Assembly (NCBI GenBank): GCA_963719855.1
Contig: CAVRDK010000001.1
Coordinates: 62,001 to 126,000 of the forward strand
Source of the DNA: CAIQPV01 sp963719855
GTDB taxonomy: Bacteria; Pseudomonadota; Gammaproteobacteria; Burkholderiales; Gallionellaceae
DNA length: 64,000 nucleotides
Reading direction: 5' to 3'
The first letter of the stretch is position 1. Each line of letters opens with the position of its first letter. The position numbers and the translations under genes were made by a program. Below the pieces are notes generated by a model. The model made no database searches. It saw only the letters and a program-made list of their open reading frames with translations, and was not told the DNA's origin. This document shows, in pieces, positions 28,006 through 36,549 of the stretch.

Positions 28006-28545
28006 ATGGAATGCTTGCAAAAACATCTCAAAGAATGGGGAGGCGCGTTGCTCCCATGGGTGACTATCGTCTCTATATTTGTCGGCGGTTGGTGGGCTTA
28101 TCACAACTTCTCGATTACAGATACCGCTGAGTGGAATCCGGAAATCAGGATTTCTGTAGAAGTATTGCCATATGATTCTAATTCGAGTTTGTTGGTGGTA
28201 CATGTAAAGCCGAAGAATATTGGCAAGGTTCCTATCGCACTTTACGGTGGAGATAAGGGTGGTGACATTTCAGTCGAGGTTAGCTCCATTCCATCTAAAC
28301 ATGACACAGGCAGAATTAACGAGAGCGAACTGACGAAGGTAGAAGAAATAAAGAGTTTAGTAGAGAATAATAACGGTGAGTATTCCTTGGAGCCGGGTGT
28401 CGAATATGACGATTTGCAATATTTCGTCGTACCCAAGGGTAGGCTTTATGTTATCAATGCCCAATTGGAGTGGCCGTATGAAGGTGAAAATCCGGATGAT
28501 GGATATGCAGTAGATGCCTCAACTGTAGTGACGGTTCCAAAGTAA
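28006..28545 (+). CDS. Hypothetical single-pass membrane protein within the arn operon
   Basis: 179 residues from the ATG at 28006; the open frame extends upstream into arnB. One membrane helix (about 16-33, LPWVTIVSIFVGGWWAYH) is followed by a soluble domain of beta-strand character (RISVEVLPYDSNSSLLVVHVKPKNIGKVP, YSLEPGVEYDDLQYFVVP). It is markedly richer in A+T than the arn genes on both sides. I do not recognise a family. Its composition and position between arnB and arnC suggest a later insertion into the operon rather than a pathway enzyme. Confidence 0.65.
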   Translation: MECLQKHLKEWGGALLPWVTIVSIFVGGWWAYHNFSITDTAEWNPEIRISVEVLPYDSNSSLLVVHVKPKNIGKVPIALYGGDKGGDISVEVSSIPSKHDTGRINESELTKVEEIKSLVENNNGEYSLEPGVEYDDLQYFVVPKGRLYVINAQLEWPYEGENPDDGYAVDASTVVTVPK

Positions 28546-28628
28546 GTCTGCGTAGGTAGGGTTCCCCCCGGCATGCGAAACTAATCCCAATTCCTTTACC
28601 CCCTCTCTCTGCGGTAGAATGCCGTCCC

Positions 28629-29570
28629 ATGACTAATCCTCAACTTTCAGTCGTCATCCCCGTTTATAACGAAGAGCAGGGCTTGCAGGCGTTGTTTGAC
28701 CGGTTGTATCCGGCGCTGGATCAGCTCGGCATTACTTATGAAGTGTTGTTCGTCAACGACGGCAGCCGCGACCGTTCTGCCGCGATTTTGCGCGAGCAGT
28801 TCCAGGCGCGGCCGGAGGTGACGCGGGTGATTTTGTTCAATGGCAATTTCGGCCAGCACATGGCGATCATGGCGGCTTTTGAGCAGAGCCGGGGGCAGCG
28901 CGTCGTCACGCTCGACGCCGATTTGCAGAACCCGCCGGAGGACATCAGTCTGTTGCTGGCGAAGATGGATGAGGGGCACGATTACGTCGGCTCGATCCGC
29001 CGCCAGCGCAACGACAGTATGTGGCGGCATGTGGCATCGCGGGCGATGAACGGGCTGCGCGAGCGCATCACGCGCATCAAGATGACCGATCAGGGCTGCA
29101 TGTTCCGCGCCTACGACCGCCGCATCATCGACGCGATTAATTCCTGCCGCGAGGTGAGCACGTTCATTCCTGCATTGGCCTACAGCTTTGCGCGCAATCC
29201 CGCCGAGGTGGTGGTGGGGCATGACGAGCGCGTGGCGGGAGAATCGAAATATTCGCTGTACAGCCTGATCCGCCTCAACTTCGATTTGATGACCAGCTTT
29301 TCGCTGGTGCCGTTGCAGATTTTTTCCATGCTGGGCATTGCGATTTCTGTGCTGTCCGGTTTCTTTGTGGTGTTTCTGGTGTTGCGCCGCCTGATCATGG
29401 GGCCGGAAGCGGAAGGGCTGTTCACATTGTTCGCGATTGCTTTCTTCCTGATCGGCATTACGTTGTTCGGTATCGGCCTGCTGGGCGAATACATCGGGCG
29501 TATTTATCAGCAGGTTCGGCATAGGCCACGTTACCTCGTCGAGGCGATTCTGGAAAAACGCGATGAGTAG
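28629..29570 (+). CDS. arnC: Undecaprenyl-phosphate 4-deoxy-4-formamido-L-arabinose transferase
   Basis: 313 residues. An N-terminal GT2 glycosyltransferase fold (LSVVIPVYNEEQGLQALFD, VLFVNDGSRDRSA, the metal-binding DADLQNPPED near 97) is followed by two C-terminal membrane helices (about 235-258 and 268-292). It attaches Ara4-formyl-N to undecaprenyl phosphate on the cytoplasmic face. DPM1-type glucosyl or mannosyl transferases look alike, but the arn neighbours settle the call. The stop overlaps the next gene by eight bases. Confidence 0.93.
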   Translation: MTNPQLSVVIPVYNEEQGLQALFDRLYPALDQLGITYEVLFVNDGSRDRSAAILREQFQARPEVTRVILFNGNFGQHMAIMAAFEQSRGQRVVTLDADLQNPPEDISLLLAKMDEGHDYVGSIRRQRNDSMWRHVASRAMNGLRERITRIKMTDQGCMFRAYDRRIIDAINSCREVSTFIPALAYSFARNPAEVVVGHDERVAGESKYSLYSLIRLNFDLMTSFSLVPLQIFSMLGIAISVLSGFFVVFLVLRRLIMGPEAEGLFTLFAIAFFLIGITLFGIGLLGEYIGRIYQQVRHRPRYLVEAILEKRDE

Positions 29571-30483
29571 TGCTGTCGTTTTTGCATATCACAATGTTGG
29601 CGTCCGTTGTCTCTCCGTGCTGCTCGCACATGGCGCGGATGTCGCGCTGGTGGTGACGCACCGCGATAATCCGAAAGAAAATATCTGGTTTGCCAGCGTG
29701 GCGGAATTGGCGGCGTTGCACGGCATTCCGGTTATCACGCCTGACAACCCGAATACGCCGGAAGTGGTCGAGCAAATCCGTGCCTTGCAGCCGGATTTCT
29801 TCTTCTCCTTTTACTACCGCGAGATGCTCAAGCGCGAGTTGCTGGAGATTCCCGAGCGTGGCGCACTCAATATGCATGGTTCGCTGCTGCCAAAATACCG
29901 TGGCCGGGTTCCGGTGAATTGGGCGATAATCAAAGGCGAGAAGGAAACCGGCAGCACCCTGCATTACATGACCGAGAAGCCGGACAACGGCGATATCGTG
30001 GCGCAACAGGCAGTGCCGATATTGCCCAACGACACGGCGCTGGAAGTATTCCAGAAAGTTACCGTGGCGGCGGAAATGGCGCTGAACAATTGCTTGCCGG
30101 ATTTGCTGGCGGGCAGGGCGCAGGCGGTGAAGCAGGATTTGTCGAAAGGTGCTTATTTCGGCGGGCGCAAGGCGGAAGACGGCATCATTGATTGGTCGCA
30201 GTCCTCTCAAGTGATACACAATCTGGTACGCGCGGTGGCGCTGCCTTATCCGGGCGCGACTACGCAGTTGATGGGGCGTCCCATGCGTATTTTGCAGACG
30301 CTGGTGACAAAATGTACGGTGGCTGGCGAGAAGCCTGCTTTCTATGTGAAAGATGGCATGGCCTATGCGATTTGCGGCAGCGGCGTATTGCGTGTGGTGC
30401 GCTTCGAGCTGGATGGAATAGGGATGAGCGCCGAAGAGTTTGTAGCGCAGTATGGCTCAAAGAAATTTGAATTTAATTGTTAA
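29563..30483 (+). CDS. arnA: UDP-L-Ara4N formyltransferase (ArnA N-terminal domain as a separate protein)
   Basis: 306 residues, equal to the formyltransferase half of the bifunctional E. coli ArnA (660 residues). The catalytic Asn and His are in LNMHGSLLPKYRGRVPVNWA (N103, H105), with the Asp loop EKPDNGDIVAQQ at 139-150. It uses N10-formyltetrahydrofolate to formylate UDP-L-Ara4N. The C-terminal FMT-like subdomain is present, with YPGATTQLMGRPMRI. The decarboxylase half is encoded by the next gene, ten bases after this stop, so ArnA is split here. Confidence 0.92.
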   Translation: MSSAVVFAYHNVGVRCLSVLLAHGADVALVVTHRDNPKENIWFASVAELAALHGIPVITPDNPNTPEVVEQIRALQPDFFFSFYYREMLKRELLEIPERGALNMHGSLLPKYRGRVPVNWAIIKGEKETGSTLHYMTEKPDNGDIVAQQAVPILPNDTALEVFQKVTVAAEMALNNCLPDLLAGRAQAVKQDLSKGAYFGGRKAEDGIIDWSQSSQVIHNLVRAVALPYPGATTQLMGRPMRILQTLVTKCTVAGEKPAFYVKDGMAYAICGSGVLRVVRFELDGIGMSAEEFVAQYGSKKFEFNC

Positions 30484-30493
30484 GGAAAAAGAA

Positions 30494-31534
30494 ATGAAAA
30501 AAGTTTTGATCTTGGGTGTGAACGGTTTTATCGGCCACCATTTGTCCAACCGCATCCTCGCCACCACCGATTGGGAAGTGTATGGCATGGACATGAATAA
30601 TGAGCGCATCACCGATCTGCTCGATCAGCCGCGCTTTCATTTTTTCGAAGGCGACATCATGATCAACAAGGAGTGGATGGAGTATCACATTCGCAAGTGC
30701 GACGTGATTCTGCCGCTGGTGGCGATTGCTACGCCTTCTACTTACGTCAAAGAACCTTTGCGTGTGTTCGAGTTGGATTTCGAGGCCAATTTGCCCATCG
30801 TGCGTGCGGCGATGAAGTACAAGAAGCATCTGGTGTTTCCTTCCACCTCGGAAGTGTATGGCATGTGCCACGACGAGGAATTCGACCCGGAAAATTCAGA
30901 GCTGATCTGCGGCCCGATCAATAAACCGCGCTGGATTTATTCATGCTCAAAACAACTGATGGATCGCGTGATTTGGGGCTACGGCATGGAGGGGCTGAAC
31001 TTCACCCTATTTCGTCCGTTCAACTGGATCGGCGCCGGGTTGGATTCCATCCATACACCGAAGGAAGGCAGTTCGCGCGTGGTGACGCAATTCCTTGGGC
31101 ATATCCTGCGCGGCGAGAACATCAGCCTGGTGGATGGTGGTAACCAGAAACGCGCTTTTACCTACGTAGACGACGGCATAGACGCGCTGATGAAGATCAT
31201 CGCGAACAAGGACGGTATCGCCTCCGGCAAGATATATAACATCGGCAACCCGGCCAACAATTACGCGATCCGCGATCTGGCCGAGATGATGCTCAAGCTG
31301 GCGAATGAATATTCGGAATACCGCGATTCCGCCCAAAAAGTGAAGATAGTAGAAACTACTGCCGCCGCCTATTACGGCAAGGGTTATCAGGACGTGCAGA
31401 ACCGCGTGCCGAAGATCACCAACACCTGCGAAGAATTGAACTGGAAGCCGACCATCAATATGGCTGACACGTTGCGCAAAATTTTTGATGCGTATCGCGG
31501 ACAGATCGGCGAGGCGCGCGGGTTGGTGGATTAA
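30494..31534 (+). CDS. arnA: UDP-glucuronate decarboxylase (ArnA C-terminal domain as a separate protein)
   Basis: 346 residues from the ATG with TAAGGA upstream, giving MKKVLILGVNGFIGHHLSNR (NAD-binding GxxGxxG). It oxidises and decarboxylates UDP-glucuronate to UDP-4-keto-arabinose. Active-site parts match ArnA: STSEVYG, YSCSKQLMDRVIWGYG (the YxxxK pair), LFRPFNWIGAGLD. The upstream extension of the open frame overlaps the formyltransferase end and is discounted. It works with the separate formyltransferase encoded just before it. Confidence 0.93.
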   Translation: MKKVLILGVNGFIGHHLSNRILATTDWEVYGMDMNNERITDLLDQPRFHFFEGDIMINKEWMEYHIRKCDVILPLVAIATPSTYVKEPLRVFELDFEANLPIVRAAMKYKKHLVFPSTSEVYGMCHDEEFDPENSELICGPINKPRWIYSCSKQLMDRVIWGYGMEGLNFTLFRPFNWIGAGLDSIHTPKEGSSRVVTQFLGHILRGENISLVDGGNQKRAFTYVDDGIDALMKIIANKDGIASGKIYNIGNPANNYAIRDLAEMMLKLANEYSEYRDSAQKVKIVETTAAAYYGKGYQDVQNRVPKITNTCEELNWKPTINMADTLRKIFDAYRGQIGEARGLVD

Positions 31535-31604
31535 AAGCAGGATTGAGGGAAATCTACCGCTCTGTTTTTAACTCGATCCCCGTTCCGCAATCCTCGCTCC
31601 TGAT

Positions 31605-32498
31605 ATGAAACAACTCGCTCTCAAGATAGACGTCGACACCTACCGTGGCACCCGCGAAGGCGTGCCGCGTCTGGTTGAAACACTGCAACGCCACAACGCG
31701 CAGGCCACTTTCTTCTTCTCGCTCGGCCCCGACCACACCGGGCGCGCCATCAAGCGCGTGTTCCGCCCCGGCTTCATCGGCAAGGTGTCGCGCACTTCCG
31801 TGGTGGAGCATTACGGCATCAAAACTCTGCTGTATGGCACGCTGCTGCCGGGGCCTGACATCGGGCGCAACTGCGCGGGCATTATGCGCGGAGTACGCGA
31901 TGCGGGTTTCGAGGTGGGTATTCATTGCTACGACCACATCCGCTGGCAGGATCATGTTGCAGGCCAGGATGCGGAATGGACGCGGCGCGAAATGCAGCTT
32001 GCGGTGGACAGGTTTACCGAGATTTTTGGCGTGGCACCCAAGGCACATGCCGCTGCGGGCTGGCAGATGAACCGCCATGCCTTGCGCCTGACGCAACGAA
32101 TGGGCTTCGATTACAGTTCCGACACGCGCGGTACGCATCCCTTCATTCCCACGCTAAACGCCGAGATCTTCGCCTGCACGCAACTGCCCACCACACTGCC
32201 CACGCTGGATGAAATCATGAATCGCGACGGCATCACGCTGGAAAATGTGGCGCAGCATCTGCTGCAATTAACGGACAATCCGCCCGCTACCGGCCATGTA
32301 TTTACCCTGCACGCCGAGCTGGAAGGAAGCAAATGGATGCCGGTGTTCGAGCAGTTGCTCAGCGGCTGGAAAGAGCAGGGCTATGAGTTGGTGTCAATGC
32401 GGCAATACCTCGATGGTCTTGGAGGTATACTGCCCCGGTGCGAAATGGTGATGCGTGAAGTGGATGGGCGTATAGGCACGCTTGCCGTTCAGATGTAG
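31605..32498 (+). CDS. arnD: 4-deoxy-4-formamido-L-arabinose-phosphoundecaprenol deformylase
   Basis: 297 residues of the polysaccharide-deacetylase (NodB) fold. Metal and catalytic motifs are KIDVDTYRGTREGVPRL, FEVGIHCYDHIRWQDH and PATGHVFTLHAELEG. It removes the formyl group from Und-P-Ara4FN so that L-Ara4N can be flipped and transferred. It is the last recognised arn gene, 70 bases after the decarboxylase. No separate undecaprenyl-phosphate recycling or PmrAB-like regulator gene is seen beside the operon. Confidence 0.93.
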   Translation: MKQLALKIDVDTYRGTREGVPRLVETLQRHNAQATFFFSLGPDHTGRAIKRVFRPGFIGKVSRTSVVEHYGIKTLLYGTLLPGPDIGRNCAGIMRGVRDAGFEVGIHCYDHIRWQDHVAGQDAEWTRREMQLAVDRFTEIFGVAPKAHAAAGWQMNRHALRLTQRMGFDYSSDTRGTHPFIPTLNAEIFACTQLPTTLPTLDEIMNRDGITLENVAQHLLQLTDNPPATGHVFTLHAELEGSKWMPVFEQLLSGWKEQGYELVSMRQYLDGLGGILPRCEMVMREVDGRIGTLAVQM

Positions 32499-32600
32499 TA
32501 TTCTTCCGTAGCATTAAAGGCGGTCGTTAGACGTAAGACGTTAAAACCATTCCAACTTACATCTTACGACTGCGATGAAATAGTGATGACAGAGGATGCG

Positions 32601-33452
32601 ATGCAACCACAGGAAACTAAAAGTCTGGAAGACTGGGTGGCATTTTTAAGCCAGGCAGAAATTCCGGTATTGAAACAGACTGCCCGCGAATTGACCGCCT
32701 TGCATGAAGACGCGGAACATATAAGTGCGCGTGGCGTTGCTCAGGCCATCGCGCGTGATCCGATGATGACCGTCAAACTGTTGCGCTACCTGCAACACAA
32801 TAAACACAGCAAGCAAGTGCATGAAGTGTTGGAAGTCGAACAGGCGCTGCTGATGATGGGGGTAGAAGGATTCTTCAGAAAGTTGCCGCCGGAACCCTTA
32901 ATGGACGAAATGTTGCGCGGACACATGGCGGCGCTGGTTTGTCTGTTGCGTGTGGTGCATCGTTCGCATCGTGCATCCGCCTACGCTTTTGATTGGGCGG
33001 TGCGCCTGCGCGATCTGCACTTCGAGGAGGTGCGCATTGCCGCATTGCTGCATGACCTTGCCGAAATGCTCATGTGGTGTTTCGCACCAGTTGAGATGCT
33101 GAAAATCCATGCCATGCAGCAACAGGACAAAACCCTGCGCAGCAATGATGCGCAGGAGCAGGTGCTGGGTTTTCCGATGGTTGCCTTGCAGTTGGCGCTG
33201 GCGCGAGAATGGGGACTGCCTAAGTTGTTGCTTACCCTGATGGATGATGAATGCGCGGAGCAGGTGCGTGTTCGCAACGTTATTCTTTCAGTTAATCTCG
33301 CGCGCCATTCCGCCAATGGATGGGACGATGCCGCCTTGCCAGATGACTACAAGGACATCGGCGAACTTCTGGGCATGGAACCGGAAGACGTGATGGTCGT
33401 GATCGGAGTGGAAGAGGGGATTGTTTGCGATGTCGATAAGCCTCATCCATAG
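32601..33452 (+). CDS. HDOD domain protein
   Basis: 283 residues from the ATG at 32601, preferred because AGAGG lies just upstream; an ATG at 32586 is possible. The HDOD domain covers about residues 10-210: RGVAQAIARDPMMTVKLLRYLQ, VLEVEQALLMMGVEGFFRKL, EEVRIAALLHDLAEMLMW, VLGFPMVALQLALAREWGLP. HDOD proteins resemble HD phosphohydrolases but usually lack catalysis and act in signalling; here an HD pair survives in LLHDLAEM. It precedes a chemoreceptor and a CheW-CZB gene, so a sensory or motility role is plausible. Confidence 0.87.
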   Translation: MQPQETKSLEDWVAFLSQAEIPVLKQTARELTALHEDAEHISARGVAQAIARDPMMTVKLLRYLQHNKHSKQVHEVLEVEQALLMMGVEGFFRKLPPEPLMDEMLRGHMAALVCLLRVVHRSHRASAYAFDWAVRLRDLHFEEVRIAALLHDLAEMLMWCFAPVEMLKIHAMQQQDKTLRSNDAQEQVLGFPMVALQLALAREWGLPKLLLTLMDDECAEQVRVRNVILSVNLARHSANGWDDAALPDDYKDIGELLGMEPEDVMVVIGVEEGIVCDVDKPHP

Positions 33453-33492
33453 ATTTAGATGTTCCCTAATTCGGACGAGCCTGAACTAAATG

Positions 33493-33536
33493 TAGGTCGG
33501 GTTACGTCCGACAGGGTGGGCAGAATCTGCTCTACA
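33493..33536. repeat. GTAGG-type palindromic intergenic repeat, copy 1
   Basis: Begins GTAGGTCGGGTTACG with TCCGAC pairing inside, then AGGGTGGGCAGAATCTG and ends CTCTAC. It is a degenerate copy of the family seen at 41322, 43490, 46273 and 49885. Confidence 0.65.
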
Positions 33537-33621
33537 TAAAGAATGCCTTTGCCGCAGGACAAATTGTGCTCAATAAATGTTATGAGTTGAATCGTAATAG
33601 ATTAGACGAAAGCAGAGGAAC

Positions 33622-35310
33622 ATGATGAATAGATCCGATGAGATTCCCGCAGCAAGATTCTCACTTTTCGCTTGGTTCTACAATCTGACGCTGCAATGGA
33701 AGTTGCAGATATTGATCCAGCCCGCACTGTTGATGTTGCTCAGTATAGCTACACTCGTTCTTGCCGACACCGTGAAAAACATCATAGTCAGTTCGGTAAA
33801 GCAGCGCTCCGAAATAATCGCCAACCAAGTGATCGATGGTGTCAACTTGCTGATGGTGACTGGCACAATTAGCGAGGCCAGTAATCGTCAGCTCCTGATC
33901 AAGAAGATTTCCCGTTCGGGAAATATTATCGGCCTGCATCTTGTGCGTGCTGAGCCGGTGATTCGACAATTTGGTCTGGGATTGCCGGAAGAGCAAATAA
34001 AGGATGAAGTAGAACGGAATGCGGTCGCATCCAAAAATCCGTCTTATACCCTTGAGGAGCGGAATGGCGTGCCCGTTTTTCGTGCGGTTACCCCTTACGT
34101 GCTCTCCCATGATTTTCATGGTACGGATTGCATGACCTGCCATCAGGTCGAGGTTGGCAATGTCAGCGGGGCATCTGATATTGAGATTGATCTGAGCGCC
34201 GATTTCAAGAAATTACATGAAATCATTCTGTGGCTGGTCGTTGGTCAGGTAGTGTTGCAATTCATTTTGTTTTTCCTTATTAGGTGGGTGGCGCGGCGCT
34301 TCGTTGTCAGTCCGTTGAACGAAGCCGTGGATGTGGCCAACAACCTGTCCGAGGGCAACCTGAACGTCAAGATTGTGGTGGATTCAAAAGACGAAACCGG
34401 CCTATTGCTGACAGCCATGCAGAACATGGTCGCCAAACTGACAGAAATCATTTCCGCCGTGCGTGTTAGCGCCGATTCACTGGCCAGCGGATCGGAAGAA
34501 ATCAGCGCCACCGCGCAATCGCTGTCGCAGGCTTCCTCCGAACAAGCCGCCAGCGTGGAAGAAACATCCGCCTCCATTGAGCAGATGACGGCTTCAATCA
34601 ACCAGAACACTGAGAATGCCAAGGTTACCGACAGCATGGCGGGCAAGGCCGCCAAGGAAGCGACTGAAGGCGGACAAGCCGTAGGCAGCACGGTTGAGGC
34701 GATGAAGAAGATCGCTGGCAAGATCGGCATCGTGGACGATATCGCCTACCAGACCAACCTGCTGGCATTGAATGCCGCCATCGAAGCGGCTCGCGCCGGA
34801 GAACACGGCAAGGGTTTTGCTGTGGTGGCCGCAGAAGTGCGCAAACTGGCCGAGCGTAGCCAAGTGGCGGCACAGGAAATCGGCGAACTCGCCAGCAGCA
34901 GCGTGAGTCTGGCGGAAAAGGCCGGCAAGCTGCTCGATGAGATCGTACCCAGCATCAACAAGACCTCCGACCTGGTGCAAGAAATCGCCTCCGCCTCATC
35001 GGAACAATCCAGCGGTGTCGCACAAATAAACGGCGCGATGGGACAACTCAACCAGACCACGCAACAAAATGCTTCCGCCTCGGAAGAGCTGGCAGCAACT
35101 GCTGAGGAAATGAGCAGCCAGTCCGAGCAACTCCAGAGCGTGATGTCGTTCTTCAAGCTGGACAATACAGGCGCTCAGGGCGTTACCTCGGTGCGCCACA
35201 GCCCCGGCCCGAACCGCAGTCAGGCACCGAAGCCATCCAAAGCAGCCTTCAAATCTGCGGGCAAACCCGCAGCCGGAGCGCCCAATGAACAGGACTTTGA
35301 CCGTTTTTGA
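33622..35310 (+). CDS. Chemoreceptor with a periplasmic CxxCH heme-binding sensor (DUF3365/Tll0287-like)
   Basis: 562 residues; AGAGGAAC precedes tandem ATGs. The first membrane helix is at about 30-50. The periplasmic domain (52-200) carries CMTCH at 170-174, a covalent c-type heme site, and resembles DUF3365/Tll0287-like sensors. The second helix is at 201-221, a HAMP linker at about 222-275, and the MA signalling domain at about 295-515 with QTNLLALNAAIEAARAGE and GKGFAVVAAEVRKLAERS. The tail is Ser/Pro/Lys-rich. Heme in the sensor suggests response to redox state, oxygen or NO. Signalling passes to CheA/CheW in the cytoplasm. A CheW-CZB gene follows at 35702. Confidence 0.9.
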   Translation: MMNRSDEIPAARFSLFAWFYNLTLQWKLQILIQPALLMLLSIATLVLADTVKNIIVSSVKQRSEIIANQVIDGVNLLMVTGTISEASNRQLLIKKISRSGNIIGLHLVRAEPVIRQFGLGLPEEQIKDEVERNAVASKNPSYTLEERNGVPVFRAVTPYVLSHDFHGTDCMTCHQVEVGNVSGASDIEIDLSADFKKLHEIILWLVVGQVVLQFILFFLIRWVARRFVVSPLNEAVDVANNLSEGNLNVKIVVDSKDETGLLLTAMQNMVAKLTEIISAVRVSADSLASGSEEISATAQSLSQASSEQAASVEETSASIEQMTASINQNTENAKVTDSMAGKAAKEATEGGQAVGSTVEAMKKIAGKIGIVDDIAYQTNLLALNAAIEAARAGEHGKGFAVVAAEVRKLAERSQVAAQEIGELASSSVSLAEKAGKLLDEIVPSINKTSDLVQEIASASSEQSSGVAQINGAMGQLNQTTQQNASASEELAATAEEMSSQSEQLQSVMSFFKLDNTGAQGVTSVRHSPGPNRSQAPKPSKAAFKSAGKPAAGAPNEQDFDRF

Positions 35311-35342
35311 TAGAGTGTTCCGCCAAAGTGATTACAATAAAC

Positions 35343-35584
35343 CGTTCGGCCTGAGCTTGATGTAACTACTGATGAAACAACTAGCCATCTCACTAAGGCA
35401 GCAAGCTGCCAAGTGATTGGTTATAGCCATTCGACTAGGCTGCCCAAAGGCTTTGCATAGCCATTCGGCTAAGTCACCAAAATACGGTGACATAAGCCGC
35501 TGGTTAACGCCAGCCAAGTCGCTGGTTATGTCGAAGGCTAGTGGTAGCAAGGTGCCAGCGGTTCGACAAGCTCACTGCGAACGG
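35343..35584. repeat. Composite REP-like element with nested hairpins, copy 2
   Basis: The ends are inverted repeats: CCGTTCGGCCTGAGCTTG (35343-35360) and CAAGCTCACTGCGAACGG (35567-35584). Inside are three perfect or near-perfect hairpins: GGCAGC-AA-GCTGCC (35397-35410), CGGCT-AA-GTCACC facing GGTGAC-ATA-AGCCG (35466-35499), and GCTGG-TTAACG-CCAGC (35499-35514). A wider CGCTGG/CCAGCG pair spans 35520-35560. ATAGCCATTCG occurs twice (about 35423 and 35457). The right third aligns with the repeat at 54128-54199. It fills most of the 391-base gap between the chemoreceptor and the CheW-CZB gene; no protein is coded. Confidence 0.75.
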
Positions 35585-35701
35585 TAAAGATTTTGCTGAA
35601 ACGAACTGCTAGCATGTGGTTACTGAGAAAAAGCGAATGAATTTAAGGTATATTCCGCACTTGTAGGCTGCCATGGCGCTGTAATAACCGGAGTAATATA
35701 C

Positions 35702-36541
35702 ATGCAACCATCGAAACCAGATTTGCAATCCAGTAAGTCAACCACCGCTTCGGTGACCGACGATTTGCAGATTTTACTGATCAAGCTGGGCGCTCACAGC
35801 TTCGGTGTGCCACTTACGCACGTCAGTTATGTTGCCCAGATCCCTTCCGACTTCGCCAGTCGCGGAGCCGAAGTCGGGCATCATTTCGTCTTCGAGGGCA
35901 GTCCTCTCCACTATGTTTCACTGTGGGATAAGCTGGGACAGAAGTCCGGCTACGCCGAATACGAAGAGATGCAGGCAATGCTGCCGCAGCGCCGACAGGA
36001 TCACCTCGACTGGATGTCTGCCCTTGAGAATTCGATCCGAACCGGCACACCCTTTTCAAAAGCCCGCAATGCGCATGAATGCGCGTTCGGCAAGTGGTTC
36101 TATGGCTACCACGCAAAGGATCGCAGGTTGTCGCTGCTCATGGCGCAGTTTGAACAGCCCCATGCTGCGATCCATGCCCTCGCTGACAGGTTGCTTGGGA
36201 TGTCCGGGGCGGGGCATGAAAAAGATGCCCTGCACGCCTTCGAGGAAGCAAAGAACACCATACTCGCCATGCTGATGGAGCTATTCGATTCGGCGCAAGA
36301 ACTGCTTGTGGAACTGCAACGACGCATAGCCGTTATCGTTAGCGACGGTGAGAATACCTGCGCCCTTGGCGCGGACAGTGTGCGCGACATCGTCACCGTC
36401 CCTCCAGAATGCGTTAAGGAAAATACGGGGAAGGCAGCCGGGATGGAATCTCAGGCGACGTCGGCGCTTGTCATTCTTGACAACCATGATGTTGTCCCCC
36501 TGCTTAATTGGAGCAAATTCTGTACTTGTGGCGCGGTTTAG
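35702..36541 (+). CDS. CheW-like protein with an internal CZB (chemoreceptor zinc-binding) domain
   Basis: 279 residues. The CheW-type fold appears in two halves: residues about 22-80 (LLIKLGAHSFGVPLTHVSYVAQI, FEGSPLHYVSLWDKLG) and about 210-279 (RRIAVIVSDGENTCALGADSVRDIV, LVILDNHDVVPLLNW). Between them, about 95-200, sits a four-helix CZB domain with H101, C127 in HECAFGKWFYG, H154 and H158 as likely zinc ligands. CZB domains sense zinc or hypochlorous acid via the Cys. The arrangement would let metal or oxidant state tune receptor-kinase coupling. It follows the heme chemoreceptor gene and is probably expressed separately across the repeat-filled gap. Confidence 0.82.
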   Translation: MQPSKPDLQSSKSTTASVTDDLQILLIKLGAHSFGVPLTHVSYVAQIPSDFASRGAEVGHHFVFEGSPLHYVSLWDKLGQKSGYAEYEEMQAMLPQRRQDHLDWMSALENSIRTGTPFSKARNAHECAFGKWFYGYHAKDRRLSLLMAQFEQPHAAIHALADRLLGMSGAGHEKDALHAFEEAKNTILAMLMELFDSAQELLVELQRRIAVIVSDGENTCALGADSVRDIVTVPPECVKENTGKAAGMESQATSALVILDNHDVVPLLNWSKFCTCGAV

Positions 36542-36549
36542 TCAGCCAG

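Noticed and set aside
35343..35584. CRISPR array
   Set aside because: The repeats are palindromic and unequal in length and spacing; there are no regular repeat-spacer units and no cas genes in the window.
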